NCBI RefSeq assembly: GCF_014195655.1
Contig: NZ_JACICD010000014.1
Coordinates: 1 to 64,000, forward strand
Length of the DNA stretch: 64,000 bases
Direction: 5' to 3'
From: Ancylobacter tetraedralis
Lineage (GTDB): Bacteria > Pseudomonadota > Alphaproteobacteria > Rhizobiales > Xanthobacteraceae
The notes under the pieces are model-generated. The model saw nothing but the letters and a program-made list of their open reading frames with translations, searched no databases and had not been told where the DNA came from. Of this stretch, positions 17,555-27,103 are shown one piece after another. The position numbers were made by a program, and so were the translations under genes. Positions within the stretch are counted from its first letter, which is position 1. Every line of letters starts with the position of its first letter.

Positions 17555-17898
17555 GGATAGAGCGCTTCCGATAGACCGGAAACCACAGGTCTCTCGGGCG
17601 CGACAACGCGTCGATGGACGGTGGGACTAAAGGGCGTCGTCCCAGCGCGAACCGTGGAATGCCGACCTAATCGTCGGTGCAAAGGCTGCATTTAAACCCA
17701 AGCACATTTGAGCACTACGCACCCGGTTGCAGATCGGGAATCTGTATGCGCTATCTCGCCATCGAGGTCGATGACGCCTTGAGCCTATCAGAGCAGACCG
17801 AGATCTGAGGCTTGGCGCCGGCAGTTCAAGGATTGCCGGTACCGCTGCCCCTTCTCGGACCTCCAGAATGCCCCGCTCGGGTAAAATAGACCAAGCCG
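17555..17898. other. Intergenic stretch with an integrase scar (17715-17808, plus strand)
   Basis: A short plus-strand piece reads MRYLAIEVDDALSLSEQTEI with a stop at 806-808 of the 17 kb block (17806-17808). This resembles the C-terminal tail of alphaproteobacterial tyrosine recombinases (TVRYLGVEVDDAL). A one-base shift disrupts the sequence just upstream. It marks a probable join between the Shedu module and the next one. The rest of the stretch shows nothing recognisable. Confidence 0.4.
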
Positions 17899-18255
17899 TC
17901 AGTCCTGCACTTTTGCCCATGACTTGCCCCAGACGGTCACGGACTTGCGCGAACGGGATCGTTCAAGCGGCATGAAGTGGCGCCGATACTTTTGACCTTC
18001 GTACTCCACAATCTCCTTGCTCCGCGCATTCGGAAACGTCCGGTCGAGCGTATCTTCCAGTTTCTCGTGTTCGGTTTTCGGAATAACGCCGGCATCTTTA
18101 AGGGCCAATTCAATCTCGCGAACTCTTTCGCGTGCAGATCGTATGTCGGCCTGATATTTGTCGGGATTGTTGCCGGTGTATTCGTCAAATCTCTCGTTCC
18201 AGGCTGCCAGTTTGGCCTTCGCCTGTTCGAGGTCCACGATGGTAAAATTCGTCAT
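17899..18255 (-). CDS. Small charged helical protein downstream of the CoiA/DUF6035-like gene
   Basis: 118 residues. It is mostly helical and charged (DIRSARERVREIELALKDAG), with a likely short coiled coil in the first half and a basic C-terminus. I do not recognise the family. The ATG overlaps the stop of the preceding gene on the same strand (18252-18255, ATGA), so it is co-translated with the nuclease-like protein and is probably its partner or immunity factor. Confidence 0.55.
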   Translation of the reverse strand: MTNFTIVDLEQAKAKLAAWNERFDEYTGNNPDKYQADIRSARERVREIELALKDAGVIPKTEHEKLEDTLDRTFPNARSKEIVEYEGQKYRRHFMPLERSRSRKSVTVWGKSWAKVQD

Positions 18256-19742
18256 GCGACAGCCCCTTTTTCTGACGACGGAGCTCTACCGGCGGCGTTC
18301 GCCTTCGCTATCAGGGTTTGCAGCTTTCTGCCCACCTCAGGGATCACCAGCATAAGAAGAGGAAGGCTCGTGATATCCGGGATGAAGTCTCGGTCTCCTC
18401 TCTCCAGGGATGCGCGGATCGCCGCTCGGCGCCGATTCCATTTCCCGGTGCTGTCCTCGGCCTCCATCGCTTCTGCCGACCCGAAATGCCGGAGCGCATG
18501 TCCGAACGCCACCACGTGCTGAGGATGGCCTTCCGCCAGCCGATGACCGACCTCTATCAGCTTCTTGTAATTCCAGCCGACCGGGCGGCCCTCCTTTGCG
18601 CTGGCCAGCGCGTTCAGCAGCGCGATGAAGCTGCTGTCCTCGTCAGACGTGGCCGGGAGGAAAATGCCGCGCCCGTTGAATCCGCTTCGCAGCGACGCCC
18701 ACCTCGCGCGTTCAGCGTCATCCGGCAACAGACGTGGGTTCCGCGAAATCCAGAACCGGAACAACTCCTCGCGCAGCGCCTCGGCAACTTCGTTCTCGCG
18801 CTGCAGCCGATCTTGCGCGATCGCGGCACGGATTGCCGCCGCCTCACCCTCATAGTCGAAATGCCAGCAGCGTTGTCCTTCGTCATCCCGGTGGAGGTCG
18901 GCGAAGGCAACGATGGTAGATTCCCAGCAGTCGATGAGTTCGTCCCCCTCGCGAACTGGCCGTCGGTAGTGGCAGGCCACATGAAACCTGCCGGCGCTTT
19001 CGGACAGGATGGTCGTCTCTTCGTTCACCACGAGAATATTCGAATTGTTGGAGAAGAGCAGGTCATCTGTCGTCAGCCGCCGGTATTCCGGGTCGAACCA
19101 GCCCATCACCCAAACCAGTAGCGCTCCTTCCTGCCGATAGAAGCAGCGTCGGGCAGCGACGACGTCAAGAAATGTGGTCGATAACTGAACCTCGAACGCG
19201 GCCCTGCCCATAGGGCCTATTGCTTGCACATCAGGCCGGCGGCCGTTGCGCGGATCGCTCGACGAGCGCCATTGACGCTCTACGAGGACCTCCGAAAACG
19301 CCGGATCGGCCGTTAGGCTGCGCGCGACCAGCGCCTTGATCCGGCGGTGCGGCTCGCTTTCACGCAGCCCGTGATACTTGCGGGCGAGAATTTCATCTCG
19401 CGACAGAGGACTGCGTGTCTGCGCCGGGCACGATCCGTCTTCCCGGTCATGCCGGAAAAAGAACCGCTTGTGCTGGTTGGCGATCAGATAGACGGGAACC
19501 GAGCACAAGGAACAACGGAACCGCGGCGCCGTTCCAATGCGCTCCTTGATGTCCAAGCGCTGCGGGACGAGCAGTTCATAGCGCCAGCTGCCGATCCATT
19601 GCCGCACATCGCGATAGTCGCCCGTATCGCAGTCAAGAACGTATTCGATCGCGGGTATGTCGACCGCAACAGCCTGCGACAGGGGAGCTACGGTAGTGTT
19701 CCCCTGAACTGTTCTGCTTTGCGCTCCGTTCGGCTCGTCCAT
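18252..19742 (-). CDS. CoiA/DUF6035-like nuclease with zinc knuckle
   Basis: About 496 residues from ATG 19742, chosen over TTG 19766 because GGAG precedes it. A CxxC ribbon (CSLC near 77-80) followed by KRFFFRHDREDGSC suggests a zinc knuckle like that of CoiA. Then come EPHRRIKALVARSL, RPDVQA (Asp171) and AFEVQLS (Glu184, Gln186), a PD-(D/E)XK core with Q in place of the usual Lys. The C-terminal 230 residues are helical and unassigned. I recall such proteins as DUF6035. Overlap with the 118-residue gene suggests a two-gene system. Confidence 0.55.
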   Translation of the reverse strand: MDEPNGAQSRTVQGNTTVAPLSQAVAVDIPAIEYVLDCDTGDYRDVRQWIGSWRYELLVPQRLDIKERIGTAPRFRCSLCSVPVYLIANQHKRFFFRHDREDGSCPAQTRSPLSRDEILARKYHGLRESEPHRRIKALVARSLTADPAFSEVLVERQWRSSSDPRNGRRPDVQAIGPMGRAAFEVQLSTTFLDVVAARRCFYRQEGALLVWVMGWFDPEYRRLTTDDLLFSNNSNILVVNEETTILSESAGRFHVACHYRRPVREGDELIDCWESTIVAFADLHRDDEGQRCWHFDYEGEAAAIRAAIAQDRLQRENEVAEALREELFRFWISRNPRLLPDDAERARWASLRSGFNGRGIFLPATSDEDSSFIALLNALASAKEGRPVGWNYKKLIEVGHRLAEGHPQHVVAFGHALRHFGSAEAMEAEDSTGKWNRRRAAIRASLERGDRDFIPDITSLPLLMLVIPEVGRKLQTLIAKANAAGRAPSSEKGAVA

Positions 19743-19878
19743 TGGGCTTCGACTCCGCTGCACCAAGCATAGCAGGATTCGGTTGCTTTTTGAGTGCAGC
19801 CGCTTGACAGCATCAGATCGCCCAAGGGCCGCAAATGCCGTGCAGCGAGCCTCCCGGGCTGGTCAGCGTGCCACCAGC

Positions 19879-21000
19879 TCACGACTTTACAGCATGTCCC
19901 TGCAGGTTCAGGTGGTATCGCGTGTATCGGCGCTCGCCGGTTCGCGTCAGGGCAGCCTTCTCGACCAGATCGTGCAGGTCGCGCGTGGCGGTGGGGCGTG
20001 AGGTGCCGCTGATCGCGAGGTAGTTCTCCGCGCTCAGGCCGCCCGTGAAGCCACCGGGTCCCTCACGGAATAGGCGGGCGATCACCTTCTCCTGCCGTTC
20101 GTTCATCATGTTGCGGAAGCGATCGTAGAAACGCGCCTTGGCGATGTGGAAGGCGACGCGGTCGAGCGTCGTTTGCTGGGCCGCGATGATCGTTTCGGCA
20201 AAATAGACCAGCCAGTCCGTGACATCGAGCGTCCGCTGATGGATCTCGAGCTGGTCGTAATAGGCCTTGCGATGCTGCTCGATGGTATGGGCGAGCGCGA
20301 TCAGGGTCGGTTGCCCGATGTTCTGGGCAAGGGATTTTTCAGCGAGGGTTCGTCCGATACGACCATTGCCGTCCTCGAAGGGATGGATGCTCTCGAAATA
20401 GAGATGCCCAATCCCGGCCCGCGTAAGTGGAAGCAAGGGCGCGTCCCCGTTCGGGGCCGAGCCATTGAACCAGGTGAGATAGGCGGCCATCTCGTCCCGA
20501 ACCCGAGAGGATGGCGGCGCCTCGAAATGCACGGTCGGCCGATCCTGGCGGCCGGACACGATCTGCATCGCGTCTTCATGGCGACGGTAGCCGCCGATGG
20601 TCTCCAGATGCCGGCTATCCGCCATCAGCATGCGGTGCCAGCGGAACAGCGTATCGGCGTCGAGGGGATCGGCCCAGCTCCGATAGAGATCGACCATCAT
20701 CTCCGCGATGCCCCGCTCCTTCGGCTTCACGTTGCGATTGTCGGTGTCGAGGCCGAGCTGACGGCGTAGGGAGGATTGCACGCTGAGGCGATCCAGTGTC
20801 TCCCCTTCGATCGCGCTGGTCTTGACGGCCTCGTCGCTGAGGAGTTCGATCCGCAGCAGGTCCCGCTCACCCTCGCCGACATGCCGGACCGCGCCGATCA
20901 CCTCGCCGGTGAGCAGCAGGAACCGCCGCTCCAGCGGTTCGAGGGCAACCGGATCATAGGCAAAATGCGGCCAGCCGTGCTGCGTCCAGTTCCACGCCAT
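19879..21000 (-). CDS. Fic-family AMP transferase with N-terminal inhibitory helix
   Basis: 373 residues. The Fic core HPFEDGNGRIGR lies at 206-217 with all catalytic residues intact. A SAIEGE motif at 62-67 matches the (S/T)xxxE(G/N) inhibitory helix, making this an auto-inhibited class II Fic protein. The N-terminus (WPHFAYD, then EPLERRFLLLTGEV) fits the DUF4172 type. A C-terminal winged-helix segment (NYLAISGTSRPTATRDL) suggests DNA binding or self-regulation. Fic enzymes add AMP to Tyr, Ser or Thr of target proteins. It is monocistronic here and divergent from the HNH gene. Confidence 0.85.
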   Translation of the reverse strand: MAWNWTQHGWPHFAYDPVALEPLERRFLLLTGEVIGAVRHVGEGERDLLRIELLSDEAVKTSAIEGETLDRLSVQSSLRRQLGLDTDNRNVKPKERGIAEMMVDLYRSWADPLDADTLFRWHRMLMADSRHLETIGGYRRHEDAMQIVSGRQDRPTVHFEAPPSSRVRDEMAAYLTWFNGSAPNGDAPLLPLTRAGIGHLYFESIHPFEDGNGRIGRTLAEKSLAQNIGQPTLIALAHTIEQHRKAYYDQLEIHQRTLDVTDWLVYFAETIIAAQQTTLDRVAFHIAKARFYDRFRNMMNERQEKVIARLFREGPGGFTGGLSAENYLAISGTSRPTATRDLHDLVEKAALTRTGERRYTRYHLNLQGHAVKS

Positions 21001-21207
21001 GAGCGACAGGACTCCTTTCTATAGCTCATATAATAGTGGATTTGTGATTGATAGATAGCGATCCTATCGCTCATGGTAGAACGAAGGGGAGCTGAGAGCG
21101 TGATGCCTGATCGATCGCGCGCCGCGCGCAACAGGGGATGAATGGTCCCCCTGCTGCCGAATGCTTTCCAATCTGCGATACGATCGAATGGGGATCAGGG
21201 ATGGCAC

Positions 21208-22107
21208 ATGGGATTCGGCGTCTTCATTCACCGCTCGGACTCGATCTATGACGACAGCCCGGCTGAGCGGTATCAGTTCCCGCGCCCATATCTGGGACGT
21301 GTCGAGGCCTGCGTCGGCGACTGGATCGTTTATTACGAACCCCGGAAAGTGGCGGAGACCCGCGGCTATTTCGCGATCGCCAGGGTCGAGCGCGTCGTTC
21401 CCGATCCCACCGCTCCGGGCATGTATCTCGCTCTCATCGAACCGGGCAGCTATCTCGATTTTGCCAGCCCGGTGCCGTTCACCGATGCGGACGGCGTGGT
21501 CGAGCGCGGTGTGCTGAACCCGGACGGGCGCATTTCGGGGCGTGCGCAAGCCGCCGTGCGTTCGCTGGCGCCAGACGATTTCAACCGGATCGTGACTCTC
21601 GGGCTGGATGACAGCGAGCCGCTGCTGCCCCGCGTCGACGAGGTTGCGTCCCTCTCAGGCTTTGAAGAAGAGCAGGCGCCATTCGCGTTCGAGCAGCCCC
21701 GCGAGCGCGTGGACATTCTGTCCTCTCGCATCGTCCGCGACCGCATCTTCCGGCGCGTCGTGCTGAGGGCCTATGACGAGCGCTGTGCCATCAGCGGGCT
21801 AAAGCTGATCAATGGCGGCGGGCGCGCCGAGGTGGCTGCGGCGCATATCCGCCCGGTGGAAGCGAATGGCCCCGACATTGTCAGCAACGGACTGGCACTG
21901 TCGGGCACGGCCCACTGGATGTTCGATCGTGGGCTGATCAGCCTCTCGGATGATCTGGACATCCTCATTTCCCGGCAGACCAACGATCCCGACGGCGTGC
22001 GCGCCTTCATCAACAAAGACGGCCGCGCCATCGCGCCCCGCAGGCTGATCGAGCGGCCCCATCCCCATTTCCTGCGCTGGCACAGGGAGCATTGCTTCAA
22101 GCCGTGA
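21208..22107 (+). CDS. HNH endonuclease with an N-terminal PUA/EVE-like domain
   Basis: 299 residues from ATG 21208, preceded by CAGGGA; an ATG at 21142 would add 22 unlikely residues. The N-terminal 150 residues (MGFGVFIHR, VGDWIVYYEPRK, GYFAIARV) look like an EVE/PUA-type modified-base reader. The C-terminal HNH is clear: CAISGLKL, AAHIRP (His213), SNGLALSGTAHWMFD (Asn227, His236). This matches restriction-type HNH nucleases that sense modified DNA. It is the last cargo gene before trbB. The reader assignment is inference. Confidence 0.7.
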   Translation: MGFGVFIHRSDSIYDDSPAERYQFPRPYLGRVEACVGDWIVYYEPRKVAETRGYFAIARVERVVPDPTAPGMYLALIEPGSYLDFASPVPFTDADGVVERGVLNPDGRISGRAQAAVRSLAPDDFNRIVTLGLDDSEPLLPRVDEVASLSGFEEEQAPFAFEQPRERVDILSSRIVRDRIFRRVVLRAYDERCAISGLKLINGGGRAEVAAAHIRPVEANGPDIVSNGLALSGTAHWMFDRGLISLSDDLDILISRQTNDPDGVRAFINKDGRAIAPRRLIERPHPHFLRWHREHCFKP

Positions 22108-22230
22108 AGAAGAAGCTCACTATGCCGCTTCCGGTCACTGCAGCAGTTCCGCCGTTCGCCTGTCATTGCACGCCAGACTGCGATGCGGATGGAAACCTGT
22201 TGAACCGACCCAATATCGGGCTCTTTTAAT

Positions 22231-22276
22231 CATCCCCACCCGGGATGAGATCGTCATGACCCCGGCACGTCGGGGT
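22231..22276 (+). promoter_or_regulatory. Two hairpins immediately upstream of trbB
   Basis: CATCCC/GGGATG (22231-22247, 5-base loop) is followed by ACCCCG/CGGGGT (22259-22276, 6-base loop). The second stem contains the only G-rich Shine-Dalgarno-like run (GGGG, 22272-22275) before the trbB ATG at 22281. It could mask translation of the first trb gene. No T-run follows, so these are not terminators. Function is inference. Confidence 0.35.
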
Positions 22277-22280
22277 TCGC

Positions 22281-23252
22281 ATGGCGGCATCACATCATCA
22301 TCGGGGTTTTGCTCGTGGCGCGCGGATGCTGCGCACGGCGCTGGGTCCGGCGATCGCTCGGCATCTGGAAGACCCGGCCGTCGTCGAGGTGATGCTGAAC
22401 CCGGACGGGCGGCTGTGGATCGACCGGCTCTCGGAGGGACTATCCGACACGGGTGAGCGGCTCTTGCCCGCTGACGGCGAGCGCATCGTGCGGCTAGTCG
22501 CCCACCATGTCGGTGCCGAGGTCCATGCGGGAGCTCCGCGTGTTTCAGCCGAGCTGCCCGAGACGGGAGAACGTTTCGAGGGATTGTTGCCGCCGGTCGT
22601 GGCGGCCCCGACTTTCGCCATCCGTAAGCCCGCCGTCGCGGTGTTCACGCTCGCCGATTACGTAGCGACCGGGATCATGTCGGCTGGCCAGGCCGAAGCC
22701 TTGCGCTTGGCCGTGGCGTCCCGCGCCAACATCCTGGTGGCCGGCGGCACATCGACGGGCAAGACCACGCTAACCAATGCGCTGCTCGCCGAGGTCGCGA
22801 AGACAATAGATCGCGTCGTCCTCATCGAGGATACGCGCGAGCTGCAATGCGCGGCGCCCAACCTCGTCGCCCTGCGCACCAAGGACGGCGTCGCCTCGCT
22901 TTCCGAGCTCGTCCGGTCAGCGCTGCGCCTGCGCCCCGACCGTATCCCCATTGGTGAGGTGCGCGGCGCGGAGGCACTGGACCTGTTGAAGGCCTGGGGC
23001 ACCGGCCATCCCGGTGGCATCGGCACAATCCATGCCGGCAGCGCCATCGGCGCGCTACGCCGGATGGAGCAGCTTATCCAGGAAGCCGTCGTCACCGTCC
23101 CGCGCGCACTGATCGCCGAGACCATCAGTCTCGTGGCCGTGCTCTCGGGCCGCGGCGCGGCGCGCCGGCTAACCGAACTCGCTCATGTCGAGGGCCTTAG
23201 CCCCGATGGCGACTACCGCGTCACCCCTGTCCTTACCGGAGACCATCAATGA
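22281..23252 (+). CDS. trbB: Conjugal transfer ATPase TrbB (VirB11-like)
   Basis: 323 residues. The secretion-ATPase motifs are visible: Walker [11 protein letters not shown], the Asp-box IEDTRELQC, Walker B region [19 protein letters not shown], and the His-box [10 protein letters not shown]. TrbB is a hexameric traffic ATPase at the inner-membrane base of the mating-pair channel. It is the first gene of a compact trb operon; its stop overlaps the trbC start. In related elements it follows copG directly, but here defence cargo lies in between. Confidence 0.9.
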   Translation: MAASHHHRGFARGARMLRTALGPAIARHLEDPAVVEVMLNPDGRLWIDRLSEGLSDTGERLLPADGERIVRLVAHHVGAEVHAGAPRVSAELPETGERFEGLLPPVVAAPTFAIRKPAVAVFTLADYVATGIMSAGQAEALRLAVASRANILVAGGTSTGKTTLTNALLAEVAKTIDRVVLIEDTRELQCAAPNLVALRTKDGVASLSELVRSALRLRPDRIPIGEVRGAEALDLLKAWGTGHPGGIGTIHAGSAIGALRRMEQLIQEAVVTVPRALIAETISLVAVLSGRGAARRLTELAHVEGLSPDGDYRVTPVLTGDHQ

Positions 23253-23581
23253 TCCGATCGCTCCTTCGCACCCGCAGCGCGGCCCACCTGGCCGTATCTG
23301 TCACCTGCATCAGCCTGATGGCGACGGCCAGCGCTCATGCCTCCGGCTCCTCCATGCCGTGGGAGGCGCCGCTGCAATCCATCCTCCAGTCGATCGAGGG
23401 GCCGGTCGCCAAGATCATCGCCGTCATCGTCATCATCTCGACCGGGCTGGCGCTAGCTTTCGGCGACACGTCGGGCGGCTTCCGCCGGCTGATCCAGATC
23501 GTATTCGGCCTCTCGATCGCTTTTGCCGCATCGAGCTTCTTCCTGTCCTTCTTCTCCTTCGGCGGTGGAGCGCTGGTCTGA
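23249..23581 (+). CDS. trbC: Conjugal pilin TrbC (VirB2-like)
   Basis: 110 residues: a signal peptide (ending near ASAHAS) and two hydrophobic helices around IIAVIVIISTGLALAF and LSIAFAASSFFLSFF, the layout of VirB2/TrbC pilin precursors. It provides the pilus subunit of the mating apparatus. It overlaps trbB by 4 bases and trbD by 1 base (TGATG). Confidence 0.88.
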   Translation: MIRSLLRTRSAAHLAVSVTCISLMATASAHASGSSMPWEAPLQSILQSIEGPVAKIIAVIVIISTGLALAFGDTSGGFRRLIQIVFGLSIAFAASSFFLSFFSFGGGALV

Positions 23582-23850
23582 TGGGCGAGCCGATTGAAGT
23601 CGCCGGCTTCAGCGTACCGGTCCACCGAGCGCTGACCGAGCCGATCCTGCTCGGCGGGGCACCGCGTGCCATTGCCATCGTCAATGGGACGCTCGCCGGG
23701 GCCGTGGGTCTCGGCCTGCGCCTCTGGCTGGTCGGCCTTGCCTTCGGGGTGATTGGCCACGTCGCAGCCGTGTGGGCGGCGAAGCGCGATCCTCTTTTTG
23801 TCGAGGTGGTGCGCCGGCATCTGCTCATCCCCGCGCATCTCTCGATCTGA
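23581..23850 (+). CDS. trbD: Conjugal transfer protein TrbD (VirB3-like)
   Basis: 89 residues with the VirB3 pattern: a short N-terminal VPVHRALTEPILLGGAPR, then two membrane helices (AIVNGTLAGAVGLGLRLWLVGLAFGVIGHVAAVWAA is split here across positions 34-66) and RDPLFVEVVRRHL at the end. It is an inner-membrane part of the mating channel. The start ATG shares one base with the trbC stop. Confidence 0.88.
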   Translation: MGEPIEVAGFSVPVHRALTEPILLGGAPRAIAIVNGTLAGAVGLGLRLWLVGLAFGVIGHVAAVWAAKRDPLFVEVVRRHLLIPAHLSI

Positions 23851-23859
23851 GGGGGTGCC

Positions 23860-26343
23860 ATGATGATGAACCTCGCCGAGTATCGCAGCCGCAACCGCCG
23901 CCTTGCCGATTTCCTGCCCTGGGCGGCACTGGTCGCGCCGGGCATCGTGCTGAACAAGGACGGCTCGTTTCAGCGCACAGCTCGTTTTCGTGGGCCGGAC
24001 CTCGACAGCGCCGTGCCCGCCGAGCTCGTCGCGGTCGCCGGGCGGCTGAACAATGCCTTCCGCCGTCTCGGCTCAGGATGGGCCATCTTCGTGGAGGCGC
24101 AGCGCCATGTCGCGGCGACCTATCCGACGAGCACGTTCCCTGATGCGGCCTCGGCTCTGGTCGATGCCGAGCGGAGGGCCGATTTTGAAGGTGAGGACGA
24201 TGAGCGAACGCCCCAGTGGGACGTTCGCCGGCCGAACGGAAGCCATTTCGAGTCGAGCTATTTCCTGACCTTCACCTTCCTGCCGCCCGCCGAGGATGCA
24301 GCACGTACCGAAGGCTGGCTTTATGAAGGGCGGGACAAGGCCGGGCTTGATCCCCACGAAACATTGCGTGGCTTTGCCGATCGAACTGACCGGCTCCTCA
24401 ACCTCATCGACGCCTTCATGCCGGAATGCGGCTGGCTCGATGACGGCGAAACGCTGAGATATCTGCATGGCTGCGTCTCGACGCACCGCCAACGCGTCCG
24501 CGTGCCGGAGACACCTATCTATCTTGACGCGCTGCTTGCCGATCAGCCTCTTTCGGGCGGGCTGGAGCCGCGCCTTGGCGACCAGCATCTGCGGGTATTG
24601 ACCATCACCGGCTTTCCCACGGTGACGACGCCGGGCCTGCTCGATGAGCTCAACCGCCTGGCCTTTCCCTATCGTTGGTCAACCCGGGCAATCCTGCTCG
24701 ACAAGACGGATGCCGTCCGGCTGTTGACCAAGATCCGACGCCAGTGGTTCGCCAAGCGCAAATCCATCGCAGCGATCCTGAAGGAGGTGATGACCAACGA
24801 AGCCTCCGTGCTCGTGGACAGCGATGCTGCGAACAAGGCAGCGGATGCCGACCTCGCGCTGCAGGAACTCGGCGCGGATCACGCCGGCATAGCCTATGTC
24901 ACCGCGACGGTGACGGTGTGGGACGCCGATCCGCGCATCGCCGACGAGAAGCTGCGACGGGTCGAGAAGGTGATCCAGGGCCGCGATTTCACGGTGATGA
25001 CCGAGACCATCAACGCCGTCGACGCCTGGCTCGGTTCTTTGCCCGGACAGACTTACGCCAATGTCCGCCAGCCCCCAATCTCGACGCTCAATCTCGCCCA
25101 CATGATCCCGCTCTCAGCGGTGTGGGCCGGCGAGAGCCGCGACGCGCATTTCGACGCGCCGCCGCTGCTGTTCGGCAAGACCGAAGGCTCCACCCCCTTT
25201 CGGTTCTGCCTTCATGTCGGCGATGTCGGCCATACCCTCGTGGTGGGCCCCACCGGAGCGGGCAAGTCCGTGCTGCTGGCGCTGATGGCGCTGCAGTTCC
25301 GGCGCTATCCGGGTTGCCAAGTCTTCGCTTTCGACTTCGGCGGTTCGATCCGGGCCGCGGCGCTGGCTTGTGGAGCGGACTGGCACGATCTCGGTGGCGG
25401 GCTCAGCGAGGGGAGCGCGGAGAGCGTTTCGCTCCAGCCGCTCGCGCGCATCAATGAAGCCGCCGAGCGCGCCTGGGCCGCCGACTGGCTGAACGCCATC
25501 CTCACCCGCGAAGGCGTTTCCATCATGCCCCAGGTGAAGGAGCACATCTGGACGGCGCTAACATCGCTCGCCTCCGCGCCGGTCGAGGAACGCACCCTCA
25601 CCGGTCTTTGCGTTCTCCTACAGTCCAACGACCTCAAGCAGGCGCTGCGTCCTTATTGCCTTGGCGGGGCGTGGGGCCGGCTGTTGGATGCTGAGAGCGA
25701 GCATCTGGGATCGGCCACGGTCCAAGCCTTCGAGACCGAGGGATTGATCGGGACGGAGGCCGCGCCCGCCGTGCTGGCCTATCTGTTCCACCGGATCGAG
25801 GACCGACTCGATGGATCACCGACCCTCATCATCATCGATGAAGGCTGGCTGGCGCTGGACGACGAGGGCTTCGCCGGCCAGCTCCGGGAATGGCTGAAGA
25901 CCCTGCGCAAGAAGAACGCCAGCGTCATCTTCGCCACGCAGTCGCTCTCCGACATCGATGGCAGCGCCATTGCGCCCGCCATCATCGAGAGCTGCCCGAC
26001 ACGTCTCCTGCTCCCCAACGAGCGGGCCATCGAGCCACAGATCACGGCCATCTACCGCCGCTTCGGCCTGAACGACCGCCAGATCGAGATCCTCGCGCGG
26101 GCCATGCCGAAGCGCGACTACTACTGCCAGTCGCGGCGCGGCAACCGGCTGTTCGAGCTGGGTCTCTCCGAGGTGGCGCTGGCGCTGTGCGCCGCGTCCT
26201 CCAAGACCGACCAGCAGGCCATCGGCAATATCTTCGCCGCGCACGGCCGCGACGGCTTCCTTGAGGCCTGGCTGCGTCATCGCGGCCTCGGCTGGGCCGC
26301 CGACCTCATTCCCAACCTCACCAATCTGGAGACGCAGCCATGA
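23860..26343 (+). CDS. trbE: Conjugal transfer ATPase TrbE (VirB4-like)
   Basis: 827 residues, full length for TrbE/VirB4. Walker A GPTGAGKS and Walker B LIIIDEGWLAL lie in the second half, with ATQSLSDID as a later conserved motif. It energises pilus assembly and DNA transfer at the inner membrane. Three tandem ATG codons (23860, 23863, 23866) leave the exact start open. It overlaps the trbJ start by 4 bases. Confidence 0.92.
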   Translation: MMMNLAEYRSRNRRLADFLPWAALVAPGIVLNKDGSFQRTARFRGPDLDSAVPAELVAVAGRLNNAFRRLGSGWAIFVEAQRHVAATYPTSTFPDAASALVDAERRADFEGEDDERTPQWDVRRPNGSHFESSYFLTFTFLPPAEDAARTEGWLYEGRDKAGLDPHETLRGFADRTDRLLNLIDAFMPECGWLDDGETLRYLHGCVSTHRQRVRVPETPIYLDALLADQPLSGGLEPRLGDQHLRVLTITGFPTVTTPGLLDELNRLAFPYRWSTRAILLDKTDAVRLLTKIRRQWFAKRKSIAAILKEVMTNEASVLVDSDAANKAADADLALQELGADHAGIAYVTATVTVWDADPRIADEKLRRVEKVIQGRDFTVMTETINAVDAWLGSLPGQTYANVRQPPISTLNLAHMIPLSAVWAGESRDAHFDAPPLLFGKTEGSTPFRFCLHVGDVGHTLVVGPTGAGKSVLLALMALQFRRYPGCQVFAFDFGGSIRAAALACGADWHDLGGGLSEGSAESVSLQPLARINEAAERAWAADWLNAILTREGVSIMPQVKEHIWTALTSLASAPVEERTLTGLCVLLQSNDLKQALRPYCLGGAWGRLLDAESEHLGSATVQAFETEGLIGTEAAPAVLAYLFHRIEDRLDGSPTLIIIDEGWLALDDEGFAGQLREWLKTLRKKNASVIFATQSLSDIDGSAIAPAIIESCPTRLLLPNERAIEPQITAIYRRFGLNDRQIEILARAMPKRDYYCQSRRGNRLFELGLSEVALALCAASSKTDQQAIGNIFAAHGRDGFLEAWLRHRGLGWAADLIPNLTNLETQP

Positions 26344-27092
26344 CGCTGTCCCGTCCGCGCGCGCTCATCGTCACCGTCGCGCTGCTGTCCGTGCCGCTCG
26401 CACTGCCACTCGTGCTGTGCCCCCCTGCGCAGGCCGTCACGGTCTATGACCCGTGGAACTACGCCCAGAACATGATGTCGGCCGCCCGCGCGCTGGAGCA
26501 GATCAACAACCAGATCACCTCGCTGCAGAACGAAGCGCAGATGCTGATCAACCAGGCGCGCAATCTCGCCAGCCTGCCGCACTCCTCGCTTCAACAGATC
26601 CAGCAATCGGTGCAGCGCACCCAGCAGCTTCTGGGACAGGCGCAGAGCATTGCCTTCGATGTCGGCCAGATCGACCAGGTTTTCCAGCAGCGCTACGGCA
26701 ACATCCCGCTCTCGGCCTCCGATGCTGATCTCGTCGCCGGTGCGCGCTCGCGCTGGCAGACCACGGTCGGGGGCCTGCAGGACGCGCTGCGCGTGCAAGC
26801 CGGCGTCGTCGGCAATGTCGACACCAATCGGGCCGAGATGGCGACGCTTGTCGGCCAGAGCCAGGGCGCCACGGGCGCGCTTCAGGCCACCCAGGCCGGC
26901 AACCAGTTGCTCGCTTTGCAGTCGCAGCAGCTCTCCGACCTGATCGCGGTGATGTCCGCCAACGGACGCGCTGAGGCGCTCTCCGAGGCGGAACGCGCGA
27001 CTGCAGCCGAGCAGGGACGCGAGCAGCGCCGGCGCTTCCTCACTCCGGGCGCCGGCTACCAGGCCGGCACTGCCCGCATGTTCAGCAACTGA
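26340..27092 (+). CDS. trbJ: Conjugal transfer protein TrbJ (VirB5-like)
   Basis: 250 residues. An N-terminal signal peptide (ALLSVPLALPLVLC to PPAQA) is followed by VTVYDPWNYAQNMMSAARALEQINNQI, the signature of TrbJ. The rest is a glutamine-rich helical periplasmic domain. It is the minor pilus component thought to sit at the tip. It overlaps trbE by 4 bases and is followed by trbK after 11 bases. Confidence 0.9.
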   Translation: MTLSRPRALIVTVALLSVPLALPLVLCPPAQAVTVYDPWNYAQNMMSAARALEQINNQITSLQNEAQMLINQARNLASLPHSSLQQIQQSVQRTQQLLGQAQSIAFDVGQIDQVFQQRYGNIPLSASDADLVAGARSRWQTTVGGLQDALRVQAGVVGNVDTNRAEMATLVGQSQGATGALQATQAGNQLLALQSQQLSDLIAVMSANGRAEALSEAERATAAEQGREQRRRFLTPGAGYQAGTARMFSN

Positions 27093-27103
27093 CGGAGGCC
27101 GAC

